A stretch of DNA of 64,000 nucleotides from the NCBI GenBank assembly GCA_946902875.1, contig OX336340.1:16135566-16199565 (forward strand). Reading direction: 5' to 3'. The translations under genes and the position numbers were made by a program. Numbering within the stretch: the stretch's first letter is position 1; every line of letters starts with the position of its first letter. Below, piece by piece: positions 24,101-30,627 of the stretch. The notes under the pieces are model-generated. The model was not told the origin of the DNA, searched no databases, and saw only the letters and a program-made list of their open reading frames with translations. The DNA comes from Nematopogon swammerdamellus (taxonomy: Eukaryota; Arthropoda; Insecta; Lepidoptera; Adelidae).

Positions 24101-24584
24101 CGTGCCTCATATAAGGTCGTTTGCAATATTTATAAATATCATTCTTGGGCATTCTTTTAAATAATCAATCAGTTAATGGATAAAATTCATAGTTATATAT
24201 AATATAAGGACGTGTAGAGATAATGAAACCGTCAAATTGCTCTTGTGTCCATCTTTGCGGGGTGTGCGGGGAAGGTGATGCTTACGTCGCAGCGCAGCAG
24301 CTACTCACGCACAGTTAATCCGAAGTTGTCTCAATCAATCACCAATGCTATCATCATCACTCTGTCCATCTTATCTTATATGTCTTGTTTAAATAGTCTC
24401 TATTTTTTTTATGACTTTCTCTGGAAGTTTATTCCAGAGCTGCGTTCGCGTGAACCACATAAGTATTCTAAAGTAACTCCTAAACATCACAGATCATATT
24501 GGTGGAATATTGGATAATTGAATAATTGGGGGTATATTCGGAAAAACCCAAAACATTTAGTTACCTACCTAGTAATAAATAGTG

Positions 24585-24626
<42 letters not shown>

Positions 24627-27600
24627 CTGAAACATGGTAGCGGCGGGCAATAGCCGGCAGACCGTGAGCTCGGTGATCCTCACTTTGCCGGTGTACATGA
24701 AGTAGACGAGCCAGGCCATCGCCGACGGACTCACGCCCTGCAGCTTCACGCGAGACATCTCGCACTCCTTCAGCCCGCCCGTGAACATCGCCTGATGGTA
24801 TACCGATCCACATTGTTATGCTATGGAACACCATATTCAGCCAGCCCAAATCATGTTCAAGCAAATAAGTGCACTGCCGGTAACCCCACTCACCTCAGGA
24901 CCCCGGCAGCGCTCTTGCTCTCGGAGGGCGGGTGCTCTCTAGTTGAGATATAGAAAGAACTTGGGGAGAATGTTGTTTTTTTTTTTCATGGACATTGACA
25001 CGGATGGCTACATCACCTACAACATCCGTGATGTCAGCCCATAAAACCGGGTGAACTAGGTGCCACGTCAGTGCTTCCCTACATTGGGCCAACCCGGGCG
25101 GGATAAACCTTACCACCTAGTAAGGTAAGAAGGGAAGGGACCTACAGTTTAACGTGTAATCCGAATCACGGTCAGCCTCCAACGGTCGAGCGGTCACCCA
25201 TCCAAGTATTGACCCCGCTCAAGGTTGCTTAACAACAGTCGACCGACGGCACCACTGAGCTACCGAGGCTGACAAAATGTTGTATCATAGTTACCCTTTC
25301 CCATGAGTACCCACGCAAGTCAGAATCCCCGGCAAGGGGTTCTTTACTTCTCCTTGCGAGCATACCACCATAATTTTCATTATATTAGATTGACCTTGTT
25401 CATCTTTTGGTTGAACCGGCTACAATGAACTGAACAAAAAAAACGGACTTATTGCAATAGCCGTTTCGACTGAACTTAATTCTGTGCTGCGGTACCAATT
25501 CGAACGGTATTAACCCTACCCCCTAGTAAATGCCGTGAGGCAACTCAAGTTCACAACAGGATATGTAATTTTACATTAAGCTAGGAAGGGTTCCAAGGGA
25601 AGGGACCATTGTTGTAAGCACCGACCACTGACCCTACAGACCACACATCAGCGCGCTTCCCATCAAGTATAGGTCGTTCGTTCTAACCTGAGGCGTACAA
25701 ATACATTCACGCATGACGGTGAGCATTAAATTATGCGAGTGTAGTAGTGCTCAGGCCATGTATAGGTGCATGTCAAGCTTTTGTATTAGAGAAATGCATT
25801 TGTGTGCATACGTGCGTTCACCGCAGGTTAGGCCGTCCATGCTATACTTCGTAATTTATGGCAACACTAGATTTTCTAGATTGCAAAGATGTTGCGTCTT
25901 GAGATGTATGTAGTATAGTATGTAAGTATGCGGGTAGGTAGGTAGGTAGGTATGTGTTTTAAAGCCTGCATGTACAATTAAAATAAGCAAAACAACATGT
26001 AGGAAACTGACTCACCTTAAAATATGGACTCGCCGCTGCTAAAACTACTTTGTGAACGTGGAACAGTTCACTTCCTACTTCTAATATCACATCAGTCAGC
26101 ATGTGGTGGGATCTCATCATGAACATCATCTGTAACAACAAAACATTAATTTGAATATGAGATGGTACAATTGAGTGACATTTATCCGCATCAATACATA
26201 ATACATCTGTGAGGAATCTTCATGGAGTAAGTTTGTAGAATCTATGTATGATACGAAAATGATTTTTTTTTTAATGTAATCCGGTATGGGTGGCTGAGTC
26301 GGAGGGGCCAAAGCGCATGCTTCGACCAGCCAATATCACCTCCGAGAAGGTAGGTGCCATACCGGAGACTTCCCTGGATTGCTGGCTATACTGGACTAGA
26401 GGAGAACACAACCGAGGCTGCTATGCGGCCATCTTACATCCAGTACGGTGGTATCAACCCAGTCGGCTACAATTTGAGCCTACCACCTAGACCTAAATTG
26501 ACGATTTTTAGAAATCCTTTTTGTATGTTATGTCGGTTATGTCTGTCTTACCGATCATCTCAATTCAATGAAACTTAGTACAAGCACATTTAACTATACG
26601 AGAAAGAGGATAGGCTAAATAAAATTCAGTACCGGTTACGCTAAGATGTGGCTCCCATACAAACCGAAATGTTCCGCGCGCCGGAGGAGTACGTATTTAT
26701 GGTTTTTACTTATGAGCGAGCGGGCGGCGGCTGGCGGCGGAGCGGCGCGCGGGCGGGTGCCTATAAAAGCGCACCGAGTGGCCGCACTCGCCATATTATA
26801 GAAAGCCAAAATGTATTTTCGATCGCTTCAGTATAGTCCCCGATTTGCAGCAAGAGTGCGTATTCGCCCTGGTGTCGTGAGTTATATAAGGCTACGTGAA
26901 TATTTAGCGTGTCAAATGACGTGTAGTGTATCGACGAGGGCTACAAGATGGTGAAAATTTAAAAAGCTTGATAGTTTTTGAGAAAATCGCAAAAAACTGC
27001 TTAAAGGGGCCGTTTTAGGGGGTTTAAAAAGGGCACTTTTAAACATAACTTTTATATTTTTATATTGTAGATTGACTCAATATCTGGGGATGTTTTTTTT
27101 ATTAATGGAAAAAATGTGAAAAATTTGGGAGTATCAAAATATGTCAGATAAATGGCCGTGTCTTCTGATTGTGTTGACTTAGAATCTTGAATTTTTTACA
27201 TCTCGAAGCAACCGTAGTCTATTCGATATTAATTTCAACTTCATTCATACCTTTAGCCGTTCCTGAGAAAAATGGTCTTACAGACGGACAGACGGACGGA
27301 AGGACAACTAATTGATCCTAAAAGTTATTTTCGTTTTCAGGTACGGAATCCTAAAAAGCATGTACCGGGGACACATATAACTGCGCTTTACAACTGCGTT
27401 GCGCTACGCATGACGCATCTACTACATACTATGGTACGCTAATGGTTAGCGTTAGCGCAATAACTCAATGCAGCGCTACATCGAACACGTATGTATGGAA
27501 ACAAGGTCTTTAGTATGGATATAAATACTTGAGGAGGTGAAAACCAAAGCGAGATGAGAGAGATTGTCTATCTCTATCACACTTGTTTTTTACTTATGAA

Positions 27601-28416
27601 GTCTGCTGCTGATGGACTTAATGCGGACTAAATGTTAGTAACAAAGTCAACAAAATATGTCAAACAACAAGAAAAGGCGGCATTAACGTTATATTTAGTA
27701 CTACGTAGTACGTATTTGTCTATCTGATATGTATTATAAATATTTAATAATTTTTTAAGGTTTTTAATGTTTTAATGTCAGTTTTAAGATTTTATTATTA
27801 ATTTTATTATCATAAAATATAAAAAAGTAATACTAATATAATAACTAAAGAAATAAAAAAAACCTACCTAACAAACATTAAAATAGCTACCAAAAGGGGC
27901 GTTTTCAAATGTTCCTAGAACACTTGCGGCATTACCCCGCTGGATGGCAATATAATATATTATGCACATTATAACAATGGACCTGCGCCTAAAATAAATG
28001 TTATATTTATATTATTAATGTATGCGTATGATGACAATGCTGCAAGCCACCCTGATCACTGATATTATTTAATCTGTACCCTGACCGTCTTGTGACCTCC
28101 GTACTTAGGCCCGCTGGGGTAGCTGGAGATGAAGGGGTTTTGCAAGACGACGCGACGCTCACCGACCAAGAGAGACTAGTTTGCACTCCGTCTCCGTCTC
28201 TAAGTATTTGTTGGCACGGTGTAGAGGTGTTACCTTCATGGCATCAGCGATGTAGGTGCCCATGCAGAATGTCATGTCGCCGAGGTCGTCGGGGCGGCTG
28301 GTGTAGTCGTCGTCGAGCGTGGTGTCGCAGTTGATGGGCGGCATGCCGTCGAGCATGTGCGGCCGCCCGCCGCCCTCCTCCTCGCCGCCCCCGCCGCCGC
28401 CCCCGGAAGCCTCCAT
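11886..28416 (-). CDS. Keap1: Keap1, Kelch-like ECH-associated protein 1 (complete coding region, 11 exons)
   Basis: Keap1 is the substrate adaptor of the Cullin-3 ubiquitin ligase that holds and degrades Nrf2 (CncC in insects) until electrophiles modify its cysteines. The minus-strand join is 28416-28234, 26129-26016, 24791-24627, 22178-22029, 19499-19383, 17212-17051, 16103-15912, 14557-14426, 14149-14070, 13672-13467, 12841-12665 and 12172-11886 as numbered below, with all phases consistent, giving 654 residues (human about 624). Domains: BTB about 62-180 ([23 protein letters not shown]), BACK about 190-297, and six Kelch blades about 315-620 with GG pairs ([41 protein letters not shown]). 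The sensor pair aligned with human Cys273 and Cys288 is kept as Cys264 and Cys279 (AVRC and KNC). The start is the only ATG before the conserved [11 protein letters not shown]. The Gly/Glu-rich N terminus and Ser/Pro-rich tail are insect-like extensions. Confidence 0.95.
12665..12841 (-). CDS. Keap1: Keap1 exon 11: Kelch blade 5
   Basis: It reads [20 protein letters not shown] to SKMYAMG (phases 1 and 1). The acceptor is TCGGTCCCAAG and the donor ATGG|GTGAGT. Confidence 0.94.
12979..13227. mobile_element. 249-bp MITE with about 28-bp inverted ends and TA target
   Basis: The ends TCGCTGGTGATCTGGCAGAA and the complement of TTCTGCCAGATCACCAACGA form near-perfect inverted repeats, flanked by TA at 12977-12978 and 13228-13229. 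This fits Tc1/mariner-type cut-and-paste mobilisation. There is no ORF. It lies in a Keap1 intron. Confidence 0.8.
13467..13672 (-). CDS. Keap1: Keap1 exon 10: Kelch blade 4
   Basis: It reads (F)[30 protein letters not shown] and [11 protein letters not shown], ending NTPRSGAG one base into a codon. It is GC-rich. The Arg in PRSGAG corresponds to human Arg483. Confidence 0.95.
14070..14149 (-). CDS. Keap1: Keap1 exon 9: Kelch blade 3
   Basis: It reads [20 protein letters not shown] and YHKSVE, ending two bases into a Phe codon completed by the next exon. The acceptor is TTGTGCAG and the donor GTAAGT. Confidence 0.93.
14426..14557 (-). CDS. Keap1: Keap1 exon 8: Kelch blade 2
   Basis: It reads [20 protein letters not shown] to [10 protein letters not shown] (44 residues, phase 0). 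The Arg and Asn of GGRNN correspond to Nrf2-binding residues of human Keap1 (Arg380, Asn382), and the final Arg to Arg415. Confidence 0.95.
14855..15345 (+). repeat. Interspersed repeat of the GGTTCCGTA type
   Basis: GTCAGGCTCGCACAAATTTT and GGTTCCGTACTAAAAC at the left, and TTTTAAAGGTACGGAACC at the right, match a theme repeated near 18400, 26950-27350, 36045 and 44890. It looks like a non-autonomous transposon family common in Lepidoptera. The superfamily is unassigned. Confidence 0.55.
15555..15904 (+). mobile_element. Retroelement 3' fragment with hammerhead-like motif
   Basis: It is nearly the same sequence as the minus-strand fragment at 60850-61420, from CCAGCGAAGTCGCTCTAC to CGGTGAAGCCATCGCAAGCT. 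Its first part is the tail of a reverse-transcriptase-type ORF broken by a short insertion. The ribozyme-like motif follows. It ends within about 20 bp of the Keap1 exon 7 donor. Confidence 0.7.
15726..15780 (+). ncRNA. Hammerhead ribozyme-like motif
   Basis: The order is stem III 5' strand CGCGT, cleavage C (GTC) at 15731, stem I CTAGTC / loop AATGCA / GACTAG, core CTGACGA (15750-15756), stem II GGGCTTGATGCGAGCC (pairs with one bulged G), core GAA, then ACGTG pairing back as stem III. All invariant core bases are present. This fits a type III arrangement with a short stem III, as described in Penelope-like elements. Confidence 0.7.
15912..16103 (-). CDS. Keap1: Keap1 exon 7: Kelch blade 1
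   Basis: It reads [20 protein letters not shown], then [20 protein letters not shown], ending [12 protein letters not shown] (64 residues, phase 0). The match to the human segment ELTLHK and GGYFRQSL is clear. Confidence 0.95.
16694..16916. mobile_element. Foldback element with about 85-bp arms inside a 45-bp direct repeat
   Basis: The arms start AGTGTTTTCATTTTACGAAG and end with the complement. They pair almost throughout, around a GC-rich centre near 16805. The flanks share ACCATTTTCACC and TTTCAAAGTGT plus GGAGTCAAAGGG on both sides in direct orientation (about 16648-16688 and 16923-16964). Confidence 0.8.
17051..17212 (-). CDS. Keap1: Keap1 exon 6: BACK domain with sensor cysteines
   Basis: It reads [20 protein letters not shown], then C264, the TPNFLQ motif, C279 (MKNC) and AKIFQ (54 residues, phase 0). 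The cysteines align with human Cys273 and Cys288. A partial tandem copy of this exon lies just upstream at 17251-17409. Confidence 0.95.
17251..17409 (-). pseudogene. Partial tandem duplicate of Keap1 exon 6
   Basis: It copies 17094-17235: the 5' two-thirds of exon 6, the acceptor CTCGGCAG and about 20 bp of upstream intron, with few substitutions. It lacks the exon's 3' end and original donor, and it has a 15-nt in-frame insertion (KYGTEVRY in place of KRY) that also creates a GTAAGG donor-like site. Both sensor-cysteine codons are kept. It could be a decoy or a rarely used alternative exon, but as it stands it would not restore the normal frame. Confidence 0.85.
17740..17910 (+). mobile_element. 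LINE/SINE 3'-tail copy
   Basis: It contains ACATCCAAAGGTTGACTG, AAGGGATAAGTCCGCCTTTG and GGAGCAATAAAGAATTTTC, then CTAT repeats. It is the same family as 28770-28950 and 44926-45058. Confidence 0.75.
18395..18775 (+). repeat. Interspersed repeat of the GGTTCCGTA type
   Basis: It runs from TTAGGGTTCCGTATCCGTCG, through a CTGT/CCGT pyrimidine-rich stretch, to GAGTTCGACTCGCACTTGGC and poly-T. The copy at 44880-45360 follows it closely over most of its length. Confidence 0.65.
18970..19366 (+). mobile_element. Full-length SINE with tRNA and 5S-rRNA-like head (family B)
   Basis: The flanking direct repeats ATAGTGAT (18962-18969 and 19367-19374) mark the insertion. The head holds an A-box-like TAGCTCAGTGGT, then a 5S-like segment GTTAAGCAACGCTGGGCGCG and GTCAGTACTTGGAAGGGTGA, then a B-box-like GTTTGGATTCCAC. 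The body carries GGTTGGTACCACCGCCCTGA and GTTCAGTGTAGCCGGCACG. It ends TCAGTTTCCATAAAAAA. It lies opposite to Keap1, 8 bp from the exon 5 donor. Confidence 0.85.
19383..19499 (-). CDS. Keap1: Keap1 exon 5: BACK domain
   Basis: It reads [19 protein letters not shown] and [20 protein letters not shown] (39 residues, phase 0). The acceptor is GCTCGCAG and the donor GTGAGT. A SINE target duplication ends 8 bp into the intron. Confidence 0.94.
19500..20110. other. Keap1 intron, unresolved
   Basis: There is a moderately GC-rich patch at 19690-19810 (CCGCCGCCCGGCGGCCCG) with no ORF or recognised repeat. The rest is plain intron. Confidence 0.35.
20111..20570. mobile_element. MITE with 20-bp inverted ends (ATACAGGGTG type)
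   Basis: ATATACAGGGTGTTAAAACG at the left is mirrored by CGTTTTTACACCCTGTATAT at the right. The length is about 460 bp with no ORF, and the target is probably TA. It is directly adjacent to a second MITE. Confidence 0.75.
20572..20952. mobile_element. MITE with about 60-bp inverted ends
   Basis: GATGCTTCGTTATTCATGTC and TCGGGAGGGTTA near the left end are mirrored by TAACCCTCCCGA and GACATGAATAATGAAGCACC near the right end. The interior is AT-rich and has no ORF. It abuts the preceding MITE. Confidence 0.7.
20953..22028. other. Keap1 intron without recognised features
   Basis: CG-containing sequence at 21460-21760 (GCGCGCTAACTGATACGTGA) stands out from the AT-rich flanks but shows no ORF of gene-like composition or inverted ends that I could match. 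Confidence 0.35.
22029..22178 (-). CDS. Keap1: Keap1 exon 4: BTB-BACK junction
   Basis: It reads [20 protein letters not shown] and [13 protein letters not shown], closely matching the most conserved Keap1 segment (50 residues, phase 0). The donor GTCCGT is weak. A LINE fragment begins about 20 bp before its acceptor. Confidence 0.95.
22200..22755 (+). mobile_element. 5'-truncated non-LTR retrotransposon: RT C-terminal ORF and 3' tail
   Basis: A frame from about 22202 to 22681 reads [20 protein letters not shown], then [38 protein letters not shown] and [12 protein letters not shown], which is the region after the reverse-transcriptase domain in CR1/Daphne-like LINEs as I recall them. It ends at TAG, followed by a short 3' UTR (GTGAAACGATGCCACATG) and an A-rich tail. 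The reading frame is intact, so the insertion is fairly young. It lies opposite to Keap1, about 20 bp before the exon 4 acceptor. Confidence 0.8.
22756..24580. other. Keap1 intron; LINE-tail copy, otherwise unresolved
   Basis: A 154-codon open frame at 22781-23245 has no recognisable domain and AT-biased composition, so I do not call it a gene. A LINE-tail copy (CAAAGGTTAAGTGGCAGAGA, GTGCAATAAAGTATC) lies at 23430-23555. Confidence 0.4.
24596..24624. repeat. (GT)n microsatellite touching the Keap1 exon 3 donor
   Basis: About 14 GT units. On the Keap1 strand the intron begins GTACACAC and continues as a CA run directly from the splice site. Confidence 0.95.
24627..24791 (-). CDS. Keap1: Keap1 exon 3: BTB end
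   Basis: It reads [19 protein letters not shown] to LLPAATMFQ (55 residues, phase 0). A Cys in TVCRLL lies one residue from the position of human Cys151. The donor GTACAC runs directly into a CA repeat. Confidence 0.95.
24977..25275 (-). mobile_element. SINE family B with internal deletion
   Basis: Direct repeats AATGTTGT flank it (24969-24976 and 25276-25283). On the minus strand it has the GTCAGCCTCGGTAGCTCAGT head, TTAAGCAACCTTGAGCGGGG, CAATACTTGGATGGGTGACC and a poly-A tail, but it lacks the middle ACTGAATG to GTGTAGCCGG segment. Confidence 0.85.
25375..25640 (-). mobile_element. Old SINE family B relic
   Basis: On the minus strand GGGGTAGGGTTAATACC, GTCGAAACGGCTATTGCAAT and GTTCAGTTCATTGTAGCCGG follow the family B order with heavy divergence. 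Confidence 0.55.
26016..26129 (-). CDS. Keap1: Keap1 exon 2: BTB start
   Basis: It reads [18 protein letters not shown] to ASPYFK (38 residues, phase 0 at both ends). The acceptor is TGTTACAG and the donor GTGAGT. It corresponds to the dimerising BTB core. Confidence 0.93.
26271..26490 (-). mobile_element. Truncated tRNA-derived SINE (family A)
   Basis: The poly-A-side body (plus strand: AATCCGGTATGGGTGGCTGA to TTTGAGCCTACCACCTAG) is intact. The tRNA-like head is missing. Confidence 0.85.
26640..26830 (+). promoter_or_regulatory. GC-rich segment with TATA box, possible cryptic promoter
   Basis: A GC-rich run (26700-26760, GGCGGCGGCTGGCGGCGGAG) is followed by CTATAAAAGCGC at 26761-26772 and then GAGTGGCCGCACTC, within an AT-rich Keap1 intron. 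It may be the head of the repeat that continues to about 27360. Promoter activity is only a guess. Confidence 0.3.
26930..27360 (+). repeat. Interspersed repeat of the GGTTCCGTA type, diverged
   Basis: CTTACAGACGGACAGACGGA and GGTACGGAATCCTAAAAAG mark its right part, in inverse order to the copy at 18395. Confidence 0.45.
27361..28233. other. Keap1 intron 1 proximal part, nothing recognised
   Basis: Very AT-rich at 27720-27870. No ORF or repeat could be matched. Confidence 0.4.
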
Positions 28417-28433
28417 GTTGCACGCCTCCGCCC
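28234..28433 (-). CDS. Keap1: Keap1 exon 1 (coding from 28416)
   Basis: It reads MEASGG, a Gly/Glu run, then [18 protein letters not shown], a segment I recognise as conserved in fly Keap1. The donor is AAG|GTAACA. The 17 bases upstream of the ATG have no stop and follow an acceptor GCGCGCAG, so an upstream exon exists and could lengthen the protein. Confidence 0.88.
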
Positions 28434-28497
28434 CTGCGCGCAACAATAACAATCTTGTTATACCATCCGTAACATGTTATATAATTTAACGTCGGTA

Positions 28498-28590
28498 ACC
28501 TGCTGGGCTCGCCCAGCCTCCGGGCCTCCGGCGCTCGGAGTCCGAGCGCCGCCGCCGCCGCCGCCCTCGGCCGCGACGCGCCCTCTATGT
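28498..28590 (-). other. GC-rich patch, candidate upstream Keap1 exon
   Basis: On the minus strand a GC-rich block with (GGC)n ends GAGCCCAGCAG|GTTACC, a donor-like site 67 bp from the exon 1 acceptor. The short spacer is AT-rich like an intron. It could be a 5' UTR exon or a Gly/Ala-coding extension. No homology supports either reading. Confidence 0.3.
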
Positions 28591-28769
28591 TTTAATGTTA
28601 GGTATTATAATATGTATAAAGTTAGTTTTAAGTAAAAGTAGGATAAAATATTAAAATAAATTATTAATTATTGTTAAATAAATAGGTACCTAAGTATATA
28701 GGTACCTAGGTACCTAATTGTATATTATAGTTTATCATAGTTATTTTCCAAATATTATATTTTATATTC

Positions 28770-28955
28770 CCAAACTCAAGTCTTTTGCTACTACCTACTA
28801 TATATCTCACAACATACGACTCTCAAACATCCAAAGGTTAACTGGGAGAAATCCCTGTAAGGGATAAGTCCGCCTTTGCCCCTCATGTAAATTACTTATC
28901 GTTTGTTACTGTTAAATGTTCTGGAGCAATAAAGTATTTCTATCTATCTATATTT
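28770..28955 (+). mobile_element. LINE/SINE 3'-tail copy
   Basis: It contains ACATCCAAAGGTTAACTGGG, AAGGGATAAGTCCGCCTTTG and GGAGCAATAAAGTATTTC, then CTAT repeats. Confidence 0.75.
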
Positions 28956-29029
28956 GATTTTTATGTTTTTTAATCTGTTGCCAATTATACAATACAAGTG
29001 CACATAAACTATAATTTATCATTATCAGT

Positions 29030-29215
29030 CAGTCAGTTTTATCTCGGTGTTCATGCGTTCACTACTGGATATACGCATCTCCAAATTTTCATCAGTCCTC
29101 CCGGCCTTCAGCGGTACGGAAACGTGTGGGGCCGGTACTTTAAAAGAATAGCCCCACTGCATCTCTCCCCGTGTATGTCGTAAAAGGCGACTAAGGGATA
29201 TGACTCCCTTCTTAT
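29030..29215 (+). mobile_element. Retroelement 3' fragment (RTE-like)
   Basis: ATGCGTTCACTACTGGATAT, CAGTCCTCCCGGCCTTCAG and GTCGTAAAAGGCGACTAAGG match wording found at 41655-41730 and 1-85. This is common in Lepidoptera. The family name is not certain. Confidence 0.5.
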
Positions 29216-29443
29216 ATTACTAGGTGGTAGGGTTTAACCCGCCCGGGTTGGTACCACCGCACTGAATGAAAGGTCGGTCGAAACGGCTATGTAAATAGTT
29301 TGTGTTTTCCGTCCAGTTCAGTGTAGCCGGCACGACCGAGGGGAGGCACTGACGTGGCACCAAGTTCACCCGGTGTTATGGGCTGACATCATGGATGTTG
29401 TAGGTGATGTAAGCCAACCGTGTCAGTTTCCATAAAAAAAAAA
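29216..29443 (+). mobile_element. SINE family B, headless copy
   Basis: It starts ACTAGGTGGTAGGGTTTAAC, has GTTCAGTGTAGCCGGCACG, and ends TCAGTTTCCATAAAAAAAAA. It joins the preceding fragment directly. Confidence 0.8.
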
Positions 29444-30221
29444 CGGAACCACTGATTGTATCCGACGTCCATCTGGCATCTCTATTGCTCATTGCTTCTA
29501 TTCCTATACATTATAAAATGCAACATAATATGTATGTCCGCGTGTAATATGAGAATGGCTAAACCGATTTAGATGCGGTTTCCACAACCACCGGAGTCTA
29601 TCTGCGGATAGTTATTAGCTATCGATTACGAATGCGATATCTTTAACGTGAGCGGAGCTGCGGATACAGATAAAAAAAGCTTAACGAAATTGAAACTTCG
29701 CATATGAAAATGAAGAAGTATATGCCGATATTATCATCCTTTTTAGGTCCCGCCGCAAAATGCGAAAAAAGGACCCTTATGGGATCGCTCTGTCTGGTGT
29801 CTGTCGGTCACACGCAGATATCTCCGGACCTACTGAACCGATTTCGATTAAACTGACGCCAAATTACGTATAATTTTTGCGCTAGATAGATTATAGATAA
29901 GGTTTGTCTAAGTACAGGGTATCCCAAAATGTGAACCAAAAATAATATTTGTTTCTTTAAATAAATTAAGTGTCACGTCATTCTATATGTATTATTAAGG
30001 CAATTTCAAATATATATAACTTTTCTATAGGTAATCAATAAGTTTGATTTAACAAATATTTCGTTTAAAAGTTAACAAAAACTGCAGTTTTGTCGCCGAA
30101 CTTTTTCCTCTTAAGTAAGGGTTCTTTAAAAATTCAGAAAAAATTTACAGGTATTCTTATGTAGTTGTGCATAAAACTATTTATTTTGCTCAAAATGGCA
30201 TATATTTTGAGATTTTTGTTT

Positions 30222-30627
30222 TTTTTTTTATTATGTAATCCGGTATGGGTGGCTGAGTCGGAGGGGCCAAAGCGCATGCTCCGACCAGCCAATATCACCT
30301 CCGAGAAGGTAGGTGCCATACCGGAGACTTCCCTGGATTGCTGGCTATACTGGACTAGAGGAGAACACAGCCGAGGCTGCTATGCGGCCATCTTACATCC
30401 AGTACAGTGGTACCAACCCAGTCGGCTACAATTTGAGCCTACCACCTAGTAAGGGGCAAGGGAAGGGACCTACAGTTTTACACCGGTTCCGAACGGTGAA
30501 GCAGCAGGTGTAGGTATGCACGTAATTTTTTTCGTCAGAAAAAACTCATTGGTACACGCCGACGGGATTCGAACCGCGGACCTCTCGCATGAGAAGCCGA
30601 TGCCCAAACCACTCGGCCACCCGCCGC
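30222..30627 (-). mobile_element. Near-full-length tRNA-derived SINE (family A)
   Basis: On the minus strand the head reads GGCCGAGTGGTTTGGG (A box) and CCGCGGTTCGAATCCCGTCG (B box). The body and an A-rich end (plus-strand poly-T near 30222) follow. Other copies at 4921, 26271 and 63317 are all in the same orientation. Confidence 0.85.

Noticed and set aside
30540..30627. Possible functional tRNA gene at the end of SINE family A
   Set aside because: The A and B boxes are good but the acceptor ends do not pair and the sequence continues into a SINE body that recurs elsewhere.
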